A stretch of DNA of 64,000 nt from Dyella nitratireducens. Lineage in GTDB: Bacteria > Pseudomonadota > Gammaproteobacteria > Xanthomonadales > Rhodanobacteraceae. The position numbers and the translations under genes were made by a program. This document shows, piece by piece, positions 1 to 7,672 of the stretch (its first letter is position 1; every line of letters begins with the position of its first letter). The stretch lies in the NCBI RefSeq assembly GCF_014642835.1, contig NZ_BMJA01000004.1, forward strand, positions 154,535 through 218,534, given 5' to 3'. Below the pieces are notes generated by a model, which had not been told where the DNA came from, searched no databases, and was given only the letters and a program-made list of their open reading frames with translations.

Positions 1-126
1 TCTTATGGCTGGGAAAAGTAAATAACTGTATCCATACGGTATTTAACGCACGCGAATTAGCTGAACAAAGCTTCACCGATGCCGGATGCTCCGTGAAAGT
101 CCGGCGTGTGAATGCCTTAACGGTTT

Positions 127-135
127 TGCTACACT
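127..135 (+). promoter_or_regulatory. Probable extended -10 promoter of the ompA-family gene
   Basis: TGCTACACT fits an extended -10 (TGn-TACACT) about 130 bases before the porin start. The -35 region (around 107-112, TGTGAA) is weak. The rest of the first 266 bases shows no gene. Assigned by eye only. Confidence 0.35.
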
Positions 136-266
136 CTGCCGCGCTTGCTGTTAGGGACACCAAGCAAGGTAGCGAATCGAGTCCCCCGCATACCTAAAAA
201 GTTCTGCCGCGCGATTTCCGTCTGGGGTGGAATGGACGCGAACACCAATAAACGAGGAGACACCTG

Positions 267-1406
267 ATGAAACGTAAGGGCCTGTATTTTTTGATCGCTC
301 TTGCCCTGGGCGGCGTAGGTGCCGTTCACGCGCAGGACAACACGGCTGCAAGCAGCAGCACGGCGAGCAGCACCGCGCCGGCGTGGCCGAATGGTTTTGA
401 CGACCGTTGGTACGTTGCCCCGACCGTGGGCGGTTACTACAACGATACCGACCGCAACACGCGCAGCCGCCAGATTTACTACGGGCTGTCGGTAGGTAAG
501 TTCATCAGCTCGAACGTTGCGGTTGAACTGTTCGTGGATCGCACCAAGCGCAAGGCGGACACGGCGGTGTTTGGTCAGGGCAACACCTGGTCGAACAACA
601 ACTACGGCGTGTCGGCGCGTTACTTCTTTGGTGATGCCAACTCCTGGCGTCCGTACTTGGAAGGTGGCGTGATGGGCAGCTACCACCACAACCCGCTGAA
701 TCGCGACTGGGCACCGGCCGCGGAAGCTGGCGTGGGTATTTCGAAGGCGATCACCGACAGTGCTGACTTCCGCGTGGAAGCCAAGTACCGCTATGACTGG
801 GACGACAAGACCCAGCCGGCGAAGAATGGTTATGGCGACTGGCTGCTGGGCTTCAGCATCGTGGCGAAGATCGGTGCCGTGCCGGCCCCGGCCGCCCCGG
901 TTGCACCGCCCCCGCCGCCGCAGCCGGACTGCTCCAAGCAGTTCCGCAATGGCGTGAACCTGTGCGACAACAAGTGCCCGGACCTGCCGGAAGGCACGAT
1001 CGTGGGCCCGGATGGCTGCCCGCAGAAGGTGGTGATCGACCTGAAGGGCGTGAACTTCAAGTTCGACCGTCCGAAGAAGGGCGAGAGCAACATCGAGCCG
1101 ACGCTGGCGGTGCCGGCAAGCGACTCGCTGGCGATCCTGGATCAGGCGGTGGATACGTTGAAGCGCTACCCGCAGGTGAAGGTGATGGTGGCCGGTTACA
1201 CGGACGGCGTGGGCAAGCCGGCGTACAACCAGTCGCTGTCGGAGCGTCGTGCGCAGATCGTGTACGACTACCTGACCGCGCACGGTATCGATCCGAGCCG
1301 TCTGGAAGGCCCGGTCGGTCACGGCATGAACGATCCGATCGACACCAACAAGACGGATGCTGGCCGCGCTCGCAACCGTCGTACGGAACTGCAGGTTCAG
1401 CAGTAA
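267..1406 (+). CDS. OmpA-family outer membrane protein
   Basis: Outer-membrane beta-barrel protein with a periplasmic peptidoglycan-binding domain, expected to tether the outer membrane to the cell wall. Of 379 residues, 1-22 form a signal peptide ending in AVHA. Residues about 40-205 are rich in alternating aromatic/polar segments typical of an OmpA-like barrel. A Pro-rich hinge follows at about 209-222. A Cys-containing segment leads into the OmpA C-terminal domain (about 250-375), which carries AGYTDGVG, SLSERRAQ and GRARNRRTE; the conserved Asp and Arg for diaminopimelate contact are present. ATG with GAGGAG upstream. It is monocistronic, with a strong terminator directly after. Family assignment is secure; the exact porin class is not. 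Confidence 0.9.
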   Translation: MKRKGLYFLIALALGGVGAVHAQDNTAASSSTASSTAPAWPNGFDDRWYVAPTVGGYYNDTDRNTRSRQIYYGLSVGKFISSNVAVELFVDRTKRKADTAVFGQGNTWSNNNYGVSARYFFGDANSWRPYLEGGVMGSYHHNPLNRDWAPAAEAGVGISKAITDSADFRVEAKYRYDWDDKTQPAKNGYGDWLLGFSIVAKIGAVPAPAAPVAPPPPPQPDCSKQFRNGVNLCDNKCPDLPEGTIVGPDGCPQKVVIDLKGVNFKFDRPKKGESNIEPTLAVPASDSLAILDQAVDTLKRYPQVKVMVAGYTDGVGKPAYNQSLSERRAQIVYDYLTAHGIDPSRLEGPVGHGMNDPIDTNKTDAGRARNRRTELQVQQ

Positions 1407-1429
1407 TCGAACCCTTGCAAGCAGTATGG

Positions 1430-1460
1430 AAAAGCCCGGCATTCGCCGGGCTTTTCTTTT
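1430..1460 (+). terminator. Rho-independent terminator after ompA-family gene
   Basis: AAAAGCCCGGC-attc-GCCGGGCTTTTCTTTT: a GC-rich perfect stem followed by a T tract, 23 bases after the stop codon. Confidence 0.9.
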
Positions 1461-1472
1461 ATCGTCGATGCC

Positions 1473-2336
1473 ATGACCACCTCTCGCCCACGCCAATCCA
1501 CGGCAACGCCAGCAACCCCGCGCTACGGACTCGCGCGCGTGCTCAGCAAGCTGGGCGTGTGCTCGCGTAGCCAGGCCGAAAAGGCCGTGCGCGAGGGCAG
1601 GGTGACTGTGGACGGGCGCATCGTGCGCGATCCGGAACGCGCCACCGAGGCCGAACGCGAGCGCATATGCCTGGATGGCGAGGTCGTTGCTACCGCCCAG
1701 CGTATCTACATTGCCCTCAATAAACCACGCGGCATCGTGGTGAGTGCTGCCGATGAGCGCGGGCGCGACACGGTGTATGGATTGCTGGCAGATGCAGGCT
1801 TGCCGTGGCTGGGGCCGGTCGGCCGGCTCGACAAGGCGAGCGAGGGCTTGCTATTGCTTAGCAACGACAGCGTATGGGCGGCAAGACTCACTGATCCGCT
1901 TCACCACGTGGACAAAACCTACCACGTGCAGATCGATACCATTCCCAATCCATCCGTGCTCGATCGCATGCTGCGTGGTGTCGACGACAACGGTGAACAG
2001 CTGACGGCCAAGCGCGTGACGCTGTTGCGCACGGGCGAAAAGAACGCCTGGCTCGAAGTCGTCCTCGACGAAGGGCGCAACCGGCACATCCGGCGCTTGC
2101 TTGCTACTCAAGACATCGGTGTACTGCGATTGATTCGTGTGGCTATCGGCAGCCTTGCGCTGGGCGATCTCGCCAAAGGGCAATGGCGTCATCTGAAGGC
2201 AGAAGAGGTTGCAAGCCTCTCAGGCCCATCTGGCCATGATCGAGCTGTCGCTAAAACATTGCGCGCGTCCGCACCGCCTCCAAAACCCGCTCGATCGCGG
2301 CGTGATGGCGGGCTGGATCCAACACGGCGTAGATAG
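1473..2336 (+). CDS. RsuA/RluB/RluE/RluF-family rRNA pseudouridine synthase
   Basis: Isomerises a uridine in ribosomal RNA to pseudouridine. Residues about 18-72 form an S4 RNA-binding domain (LARVLSKLGVCSRSQAEKAV). The catalytic domain follows, with GRLDKASEGLLLLS; Asp120 is the expected nucleophile. GRNRHIRRLL is the second family signature. At 287 residues it is near the size of RluB/RluF and longer than RluE, so the target base (16S or 23S) cannot be assigned from sequence alone. The last 40 residues are Pro/Arg-rich and low in complexity. The 3' end overlaps the convergent LysR gene by 86 bases. No good Shine-Dalgarno precedes the ATG. Confidence 0.85.
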   Translation: MTTSRPRQSTATPATPRYGLARVLSKLGVCSRSQAEKAVREGRVTVDGRIVRDPERATEAERERICLDGEVVATAQRIYIALNKPRGIVVSAADERGRDTVYGLLADAGLPWLGPVGRLDKASEGLLLLSNDSVWAARLTDPLHHVDKTYHVQIDTIPNPSVLDRMLRGVDDNGEQLTAKRVTLLRTGEKNAWLEVVLDEGRNRHIRRLLATQDIGVLRLIRVAIGSLALGDLAKGQWRHLKAEEVASLSGPSGHDRAVAKTLRASAPPPKPARSRRDGGLDPTRRR

Positions 2337-3126
2337 TATTGCGGCATCGGGTTTCCGGCTTGCGCAAAGCCACCACTTCGCCGCGAGCCTCATGCTCTGC
2401 AATGCAAGCTGTCGGTACGATCGATATGCCGCGACCTGCTGCCACCCAATCCAGCACTTCCTCCAGTTCCTCGAAATGCGTGACCGTGTTGAGGCGGGTC
2501 ATGTTCATGCCTAGCACCTGGGTAAACCAGGTAGCGAAAACGTAGTCGCTTTCGTCATAGGTGACATAACGGGCATCACGCAGCGACTGTGCATCAAGCG
2601 CAAGTGGTTGCACCAAATGCGCCGAAGCGATCAGCACGATTTCTTCCACACCCACTGGCGTGTGGCTGAGCCGGTCGTGCGTATCCATGCGATGCACGAA
2701 GCCCAGATCGCAGACCCCCGATTCCACCTGACGAATAATGTCCTCGGCCGTCGGATAACGCATGCGAATAGGAACGTCGGCCAATGGACCATCACGAAAC
2801 AGCGGCAGCAATTGATAACGCCCGAAGCCGCTGACGGCTGAAATACGCAACGGCACAATTGGTGATGCAGCATGGATGTCCTGGTGCAGCTTTTCCCAAT
2901 CGCGCCCCATCTCACGGCAGAACGCCAGCAGGCGCTCACCCGCGGCATTCGGTATCAGTCGCCCGCTTCCACGCTGAAACACTGGCATGCCGAGCGCTTC
3001 TTCCAGCTTGCGCAATTGATAGCTCAAGGCCTGCTCGGTGCGATGAAGCACACCGGCCGCAGCGCGCACGCTGCCCGCTTCGCAGACGGCTCGAAAGGTA
3101 TGCAGGTAACGCATTTCCACGTTCAT
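2251..3126 (-). CDS. LysR-family transcriptional regulator
   Basis: DNA-binding regulator of 291 residues. An N-terminal winged HTH (about 5-64) carries FRAVCEAGSVRAAAGVLHRT and SYQLRKLEEALGMPVFQRG, followed by a periplasmic-binding-protein-like effector domain. It is divergent from the secreted protein at 3253, the usual LysR arrangement, and the 126-base gap holds a 9-base inverted repeat that may be its operator. Its 3' end runs 86 bases into the pseudouridine synthase gene. ATG at 3126 is taken; an in-frame ATG at 3114 is possible. The ligand is unknown. Confidence 0.85.
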   Translation of the reverse strand: MNVEMRYLHTFRAVCEAGSVRAAAGVLHRTEQALSYQLRKLEEALGMPVFQRGSGRLIPNAAGERLLAFCREMGRDWEKLHQDIHAASPIVPLRISAVSGFGRYQLLPLFRDGPLADVPIRMRYPTAEDIIRQVESGVCDLGFVHRMDTHDRLSHTPVGVEEIVLIASAHLVQPLALDAQSLRDARYVTYDESDYVFATWFTQVLGMNMTRLNTVTHFEELEEVLDWVAAGRGISIVPTACIAEHEARGEVVALRKPETRCRNTIYAVLDPARHHAAIERVLEAVRTRAMF

Positions 3127-3143
3127 GGCTGCGCCCGTAAAGG

Positions 3144-3176
3144 TTGGCCTGAAAAATTTTTTGTGTGTCAGGCCAA
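3144..3176. promoter_or_regulatory. Inverted repeat in LysR/secreted-protein divergent promoter
   Basis: TTGGCCTGA and TCAGGCCAA form perfect 9-base arms around a 15-base AT-rich centre. Position between a LysR gene and its divergent neighbour suggests an operator, although the spacing is longer than the classic T-N11-A box. Confidence 0.45.
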
Positions 3177-3252
3177 AAAGATTCGCATGGTTTTGCGAGC
3201 TGGGGCAAGCCTAGTATGGCGCGGTTTTACATATCTTCCCCGCGAGGATTCC

Positions 3253-3978
3253 ATGATGTATCGCTCACTGCTCGCCGCGCTAGCTTTGTTGCTGATCTCG
3301 CCCGTCAAAGCTCAGCAAGGTTCCGCCGCACACTTTTTCGTTTACCAAGTGAATCCCGGCGCGCAAGCCAAGTTCGAAGACGGTTATCGCCATCACCTGA
3401 GCTGGCATCGCAGCCATCACGATCCCTTGGTCTGGTACGGCTGGACGGTTTCGGACGGCAAGCGCGATGGCTATTTCATCGACGCAAATGTCGGCGAGCC
3501 TTTCGCTGCATTCGATCATCGTGTCGATGTCGAGCAAGATGGTGCGGATTTCAGGACCAGCGTGACGCCTTATGTCACGCCCCAAGCGCAACTCGTCTAT
3601 GAACTGTTGCCCCAACTCAGCTACGGCACGCCGCTGGAAAACCGCAAACCCAGCGCTACGGTGCAAGTCACTTATTTCGATCTTCGTCCTGGCACAGAAG
3701 CGCGCTTTGAACGTGCCTTGCAAACAGCGCGGCGCGTGCTTGCCGCAACGCCCAGCGCGCCGCCGCATACCTGGTATCGATTGGTAACCGGTGGCGACAA
3801 GCCGCAATACATGCTGATGGTGGCGCGTGCGAATGGGGCGAGTTACGACACCTTCCGCAAAGACATAACCGATTTGCTGGCCAGTGATCAGAATGCTCTG
3901 CGTGACTTCACGGATGCGGTGCGTTCAAGCACGACAGAAAGCTGGGAATATCATGCTGATCTTAGCAACTTGCCATAG
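3253..3978 (+). CDS. Secreted protein of unknown function
   Basis: I do not recognise this family. The 241-residue product starts with a clear signal peptide (residues 1-20, ending SPVKA before QQ), so it is probably periplasmic. The mature part has two similar halves, beginning near AHFFVYQVNPGAQAKFE and VQVTYFDLRPGTEARFE. This suggests an internal duplication of a compact alpha/beta domain, perhaps a ferredoxin-like or dimeric-barrel fold (inference). The frame is open well upstream, but the signal peptide and the GAGG ribosome site just before ATG 3253 fix the start. It is divergent from, and probably controlled by, the LysR gene. Confidence 0.75.
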   Translation: MMYRSLLAALALLLISPVKAQQGSAAHFFVYQVNPGAQAKFEDGYRHHLSWHRSHHDPLVWYGWTVSDGKRDGYFIDANVGEPFAAFDHRVDVEQDGADFRTSVTPYVTPQAQLVYELLPQLSYGTPLENRKPSATVQVTYFDLRPGTEARFERALQTARRVLAATPSAPPHTWYRLVTGGDKPQYMLMVARANGASYDTFRKDITDLLASDQNALRDFTDAVRSSTTESWEYHADLSNLP

Positions 3979-3990
3979 CAGATGATGTTA

Positions 3991-4030
3991 CATGGCCATC
4001 ATTCCTGCTTTCGCGGGAATGACGGCCATG
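3991..4030. repeat. Family C palindromic repeat (nested hairpin)
   Basis: Outer arms CATGGCC/GGCCATG enclose inner arms TCATTCCTGC/CGGGAATGA. It sits between the convergent ends of the secreted-protein gene and kbl, with no T tract, so it looks like a REP-type repeat more than a terminator. Related copies lie near 34281, 46746 and 52631. Confidence 0.7.
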
Positions 4031-4060
4031 AGGATTACAAGCTAGAACGCGATAGCAACG

Positions 4061-5257
4061 TCAACCAATCACACCCAGCGACCGTCCCACCTTGGTAAAC
4101 GCCGCAATTGCCCGATCCAGATGCGCACGCGTATGCGCCGCACTCATCTGCGTGCGAATACGCGCCTGCCCCTGCGGCACCACCGGATAGAAGAAGCCGG
4201 TGACATAGATACCTTCATCGAGCAGCGCCGCAGCCATCGCCTGCGCCTTCTTGGCGTCATACACCATCACCGGCACGATGGGATGCACACCTGGCTTGAT
4301 GTCAAAACCCGCTTTCGTCATCTGCTCGCGGAAGTAACGCGTGTTCTCCTGCACGCGCTCGCGCAGATCACCGGCCGAACCCAGCATATCGAAGACTTTG
4401 ATCGCGGCAGCAACTACATGCGGCGGCAGCGAGTTGGAGAACAGATAAGGGCGTGAACGCTGGCGCAGCATCTCGATGATCTCGCCGTGCCCCGTGGTAA
4501 AGCCGCCCAGCGCGCCACCCAAGGCCTTCCCCAGCGTACCGGTGAAGATATCGATCTTGTCCAGCACACCATGTACTTCGGCCGAGCCGCGGCCATGCGG
4601 CCCAAGGAAACCGGTGCAATGGCATTCGTCGATATGCACCAGTGCGCTGTACTTGGCCGCCAGCTCAGTGATCTTGTCCAGCGGCGCGATAAAGCCATCC
4701 ATCGAAAACGCACCATCGCTCGTAATCAGCTTGGTGCGCGCGCCAGCCGCATCGGCAGCCTGCAACTGCTTTTCCAGATCAGCCATGTCGGAGTTGGCAT
4801 AACGGAAACGCTTGGCCTTGCACAGCCGGATACCGTCGATGATGGAAGCGTGATTGAGCGCGTCGGAAATGATCGCGTCTTCTTCACCCAGCAGCGGCTC
4901 GTACAGGCCGCCGTTCGCATCGAAGCAGGCGGCATACAGAATCGTGTCTTCGGTCCCGAAGAAATCGGCGATCTTCTTTTCCAGTTCCTTGTGCAGATCC
5001 TGCGTGCCACAGATAAAGCGCACCGAAGCCATGCCGAAGCCGTGCGTATCCAAGGCTTCCTTGGCGGCCTGGATCACCTCGGGGTGGTCGGCCAGCCCCA
5101 GGTAGTTGTTGGCGCAGAAGTTCAGCACCTTGCGGCCATCCTCCAGCTCGATCTCGGCGGACTGGGGCGAGGTGATCACGCGTTCGGCCTTGAACAGGCC
5201 TTGTTCGCGGATGGATTGCAGTTCCTGGGCGTAGCGGGTCTGGCCGGGGTAGCTCAT
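4061..5257 (-). CDS. kbl: Glycine C-acetyltransferase (2-amino-3-ketobutyrate CoA ligase)
   Basis: PLP enzyme that cleaves 2-amino-3-ketobutyrate with CoA to glycine and acetyl-CoA, the second step of threonine breakdown after Tdh. The start at ATG 5257 gives MSYPGQTRY and 398 residues, the same length as E. coli Kbl. An upstream in-frame extension looks non-coding. [36 protein letters not shown] and [10 protein letters not shown] are all present; Lys244 is the PLP lysine. Unlike E. coli, tdh is not adjacent but 7.5 kb away on the same strand. It could be mistaken for another alpha-oxoamine synthase (BioF, HemA), but the match to Kbl is close over the whole length. Confidence 0.95.
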   Translation of the reverse strand: MSYPGQTRYAQELQSIREQGLFKAERVITSPQSAEIELEDGRKVLNFCANNYLGLADHPEVIQAAKEALDTHGFGMASVRFICGTQDLHKELEKKIADFFGTEDTILYAACFDANGGLYEPLLGEEDAIISDALNHASIIDGIRLCKAKRFRYANSDMADLEKQLQAADAAGARTKLITSDGAFSMDGFIAPLDKITELAAKYSALVHIDECHCTGFLGPHGRGSAEVHGVLDKIDIFTGTLGKALGGALGGFTTGHGEIIEMLRQRSRPYLFSNSLPPHVVAAAIKVFDMLGSAGDLRERVQENTRYFREQMTKAGFDIKPGVHPIVPVMVYDAKKAQAMAAALLDEGIYVTGFFYPVVPQGQARIRTQMSAAHTRAHLDRAIAAFTKVGRSLGVIG

Positions 5258-5491
5258 GGTCGGGAGATTCGGGTGGTGGGAAAGCGATATTGTGATCCGA
5301 GGCGGGCGTTGGGGAAACCGGGAGGGCTTAATGGCTTTGGATGTGCTTGTTTTTTTGGAGCCGCTATCCGGTGCGATAAGGTGCATCAGTTGCCATGAAG
5401 GCGCGTGTTCCTTCTACGAAGCCCAGACATTTGCGGCACTGAAATGGTGTCGTGGCAAGACCGACTTTTTTGAGGCGAGCGGTGCTCCAGC

Positions 5492-7294
5492 CTACGATTG
5501 CCCAACATTTCCCGCATGGAAAGCCGTGGCCAAATCGCCATGCTCTGCATAGGCAATGACACGATTGCGCCCGATGTGCTTGGCCCTGTACAGCGCCGCA
5601 TCGGCGTCCCGGCACAGTCGTTTCAATTCGTAGCCGGACGTCATGGTAGAAGCCAGTCCAATGCTGGCGGAGAACGTCACGACATGCCCGTCTATGTCGA
5701 GCGGCGTCGTTTCAATCATCGTGCGAATGCGATCGGCTATGACCGCGCCGTGTCCCGGCGGGCAATCCAGCAGCAGAATACCGAATTCCTCACCACCAAG
5801 ACGGCCGAACAAGTCGTTGGCGCGCAATGCCTGCCTGCAGATGGAAACCGTGTGTTTCAACACGGCATCGCCGATGGCGTGACCGTGGGTATCGTTGATC
5901 TGCTTGAAGTAGTCCAGGTCGATGAATACCAGGCAGCCATCGCCCTGTCTTCGTGCCAGCAGATTCATGGCGCGCTGTGCTTCGCTGATGAAGTGCTGGT
6001 GGTTGAAGATACCGGTAAGCCCATCGAGACGAGCCTGCTGTTGAAAGTGAAGTTGTGAACGTTTGGTGCGAAGCAGCCAGAAGATGACGGATGCCAGCAG
6101 CATCAGCAGCAGCACGATATAAAGTCGGCCGGTTTCGATCGTCTTGGCAGCGAGCGTTTGCTGCAATCGAAGGATGTTGTTTTGCTTGCTCAGCTTTTCC
6201 GTTTCGAGCTTTTGCGCAAGCATGTGTTGCTGGGCCACATCATAAGCCAGCGTCCTGGCACTGACATCGTTGAGATAACCGGCGTTCTGTTCGGCATATT
6301 GTTGATAGTAGTTTAGCGCTGCGGTCGCACGACCGTGTTTCTTCTCGATGAGATAAAGCACCTGGTAGGCATTACGCAATGACTCGTTCACGTCACCTGG
6401 TTCACTGATGGCCAAAACGGTGAGGGCGGCTTTGCGAGCGTTGTCGTCGTCGCCGAGTTTCCAGTAAGCGCGGGCAAGTTGTTCCCGGGCGTGCAGCATG
6501 GCCAAATGAAACCCGCTTGCACGAATGCTGGGCGCTATCGCGCTCAGCAAGGCGACGGTCTTGGCCGGCTGATTCTCATCCAAGTAAAGATCGCCTTTCA
6601 CCAGTTCGATGATCTCTGTGAATAATGGCAACTTGGCAGCTTGGCAGGCCTCAAGCCCGCGCTGAATGTCTAGACTGGACGATGTCAGCTTGTGGCTGGC
6701 TTGAAGCGCGGCGAGCAGTTGAGCCCATGGCTGGCATGGAGTCTCTCCTGGCGGAAGTGCCTGCGCCATGTCCCGCGCGTACGTGGCCGCCAGGTCGTAT
6801 TGTCCGGCTGACCTCAGCAATTGTGAGGCATAGGACAGCACCATATACCGCGCCAGGTTGTCCCGGGTGTTCGGGAGATTGGCCACTAGTTGATTGGCCA
6901 ACTCGAAGGCTGGTTCGTAGCGTCTACTGTTACGCATATCGTCCATGAGGACGGCGGACGCCTTGGTCACCAGAACTGGATCGGCGGAATGCTTGATGAC
7001 ATCCTGAAGCGCAGGGTCTGCATTGCCATAGTCACCCTGGAACGAGTCCTGCCACGCATCGAGATAACGCAATTGCCAGCGTTCATGCGTAGACATGCTG
7101 GACGTTTGTAGGTGGAGCACGCCTAGCAGGTGCAGAAATTGCGGGTGATCGGAGGTGCGTAAGTTTTCAGTCTGCTCAAGCAACGCCGTCACGTTGGACG
7201 TTAATGTGGTGGCATGGGCGGACAGAAAAAAAGCGCAGCCGACCATGGTCGCCAGAACAGACCATGGCCGATTGCGGTTTTGCCACCGCGTCAT
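5492..7294 (-). CDS. Periplasmic TPR sensor with membrane-anchored GGDEF (diguanylate cyclase)
   Basis: Predicted diguanylate cyclase making c-di-GMP. The start at ATG 7294 gives 600 residues with a signal-like N-terminus (ending FFLSAHA). A helical region of TPR-like repeats (about 40-340) is followed by a coiled segment, a single membrane helix (about 391-408) and a cytoplasmic GGDEF domain. The active-site motif is GGEEF (500-504). A product-inhibition I-site RAND sits five residues before it, so the enzyme should be active and feedback-regulated. The gene begins 16 bases after the putative borosin precursor stop, on the same strand, so the three genes may be cotranscribed. Confidence 0.88.
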   Translation of the reverse strand: MTRWQNRNRPWSVLATMVGCAFFLSAHATTLTSNVTALLEQTENLRTSDHPQFLHLLGVLHLQTSSMSTHERWQLRYLDAWQDSFQGDYGNADPALQDVIKHSADPVLVTKASAVLMDDMRNSRRYEPAFELANQLVANLPNTRDNLARYMVLSYASQLLRSAGQYDLAATYARDMAQALPPGETPCQPWAQLLAALQASHKLTSSSLDIQRGLEACQAAKLPLFTEIIELVKGDLYLDENQPAKTVALLSAIAPSIRASGFHLAMLHAREQLARAYWKLGDDDNARKAALTVLAISEPGDVNESLRNAYQVLYLIEKKHGRATAALNYYQQYAEQNAGYLNDVSARTLAYDVAQQHMLAQKLETEKLSKQNNILRLQQTLAAKTIETGRLYIVLLLMLLASVIFWLLRTKRSQLHFQQQARLDGLTGIFNHQHFISEAQRAMNLLARRQGDGCLVFIDLDYFKQINDTHGHAIGDAVLKHTVSICRQALRANDLFGRLGGEEFGILLLDCPPGHGAVIADRIRTMIETTPLDIDGHVVTFSASIGLASTMTSGYELKRLCRDADAALYRAKHIGRNRVIAYAEHGDLATAFHAGNVGQS

Positions 7295-7310
7295 GTCGGC
7301 GGCACCTATA

Positions 7311-7619
7311 TCAGGGTGACTTTGGTTCGCCCTGACCGGGTTCATCCTCGTGATGACCTGGCTCTTTTTCTTTCTCTGGCTCATCCGGACGAAACGGATG
7401 ATGGGGAGGACGCGGGTGCGTGTGTGAATCGTTCTCGCCGCGCATGTCTTTGTGACCGAGTTCGGCAGACAGTAGTGCGCCGTCTCCGTGTATCACGGCA
7501 GCTTTCAAAGCATCTGAAGCGTCAGCTTGTTCCAGCGTATGTGCGAGCTCCTCAGCCATTGCGTGACGCAGCTTGGCGTTTTTGCCGATGATTTCCAGCC
7601 ATTCAATCGTGTCTGCCAT
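7311..7619 (-). CDS. Putative split-borosin precursor peptide
   Basis: A 102-residue protein with two unlike halves. Residues 1-58 are predicted helical, with G-K-N-A-K-L and A-A-V-I-H-G-D followed by L-L-x-x-E-L-G. This pattern resembles the borosin-binding domain of split-borosin precursors (SonA of Shewanella, as recalled) and the matching domain of fungal OphMA. Residues 60-102 are a disordered tail rich in His, Pro, Glu and Gly (HTHPRPPHHPFRPDEP), which would hold the modified core. It follows the methyltransferase by 53 bases and has its own good ribosome site (AAGGGG). Odd point: known cores are hydrophobic, this one is charged. If it is not a precursor, it is a small His-rich protein of unknown role. 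Confidence 0.7.
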   Translation of the reverse strand: MADTIEWLEIIGKNAKLRHAMAEELAHTLEQADASDALKAAVIHGDGALLSAELGHKDMRGENDSHTHPRPPHHPFRPDEPEKEKEPGHHEDEPGQGEPKSP

Positions 7620-7672
7620 GTGTTTCCCCTTTTCCCTGTGATGTGAGTGTTGCCTTGAAGCGTTTGTTTACC

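Noticed and set aside
129-1496. Long open frame antisense to the OmpA-family gene
   Set aside because: High GC coding DNA often leaves the opposite strand open; the translation is Arg/His/Val-rich with no domain, while the sense frame is a clear OmpA protein.
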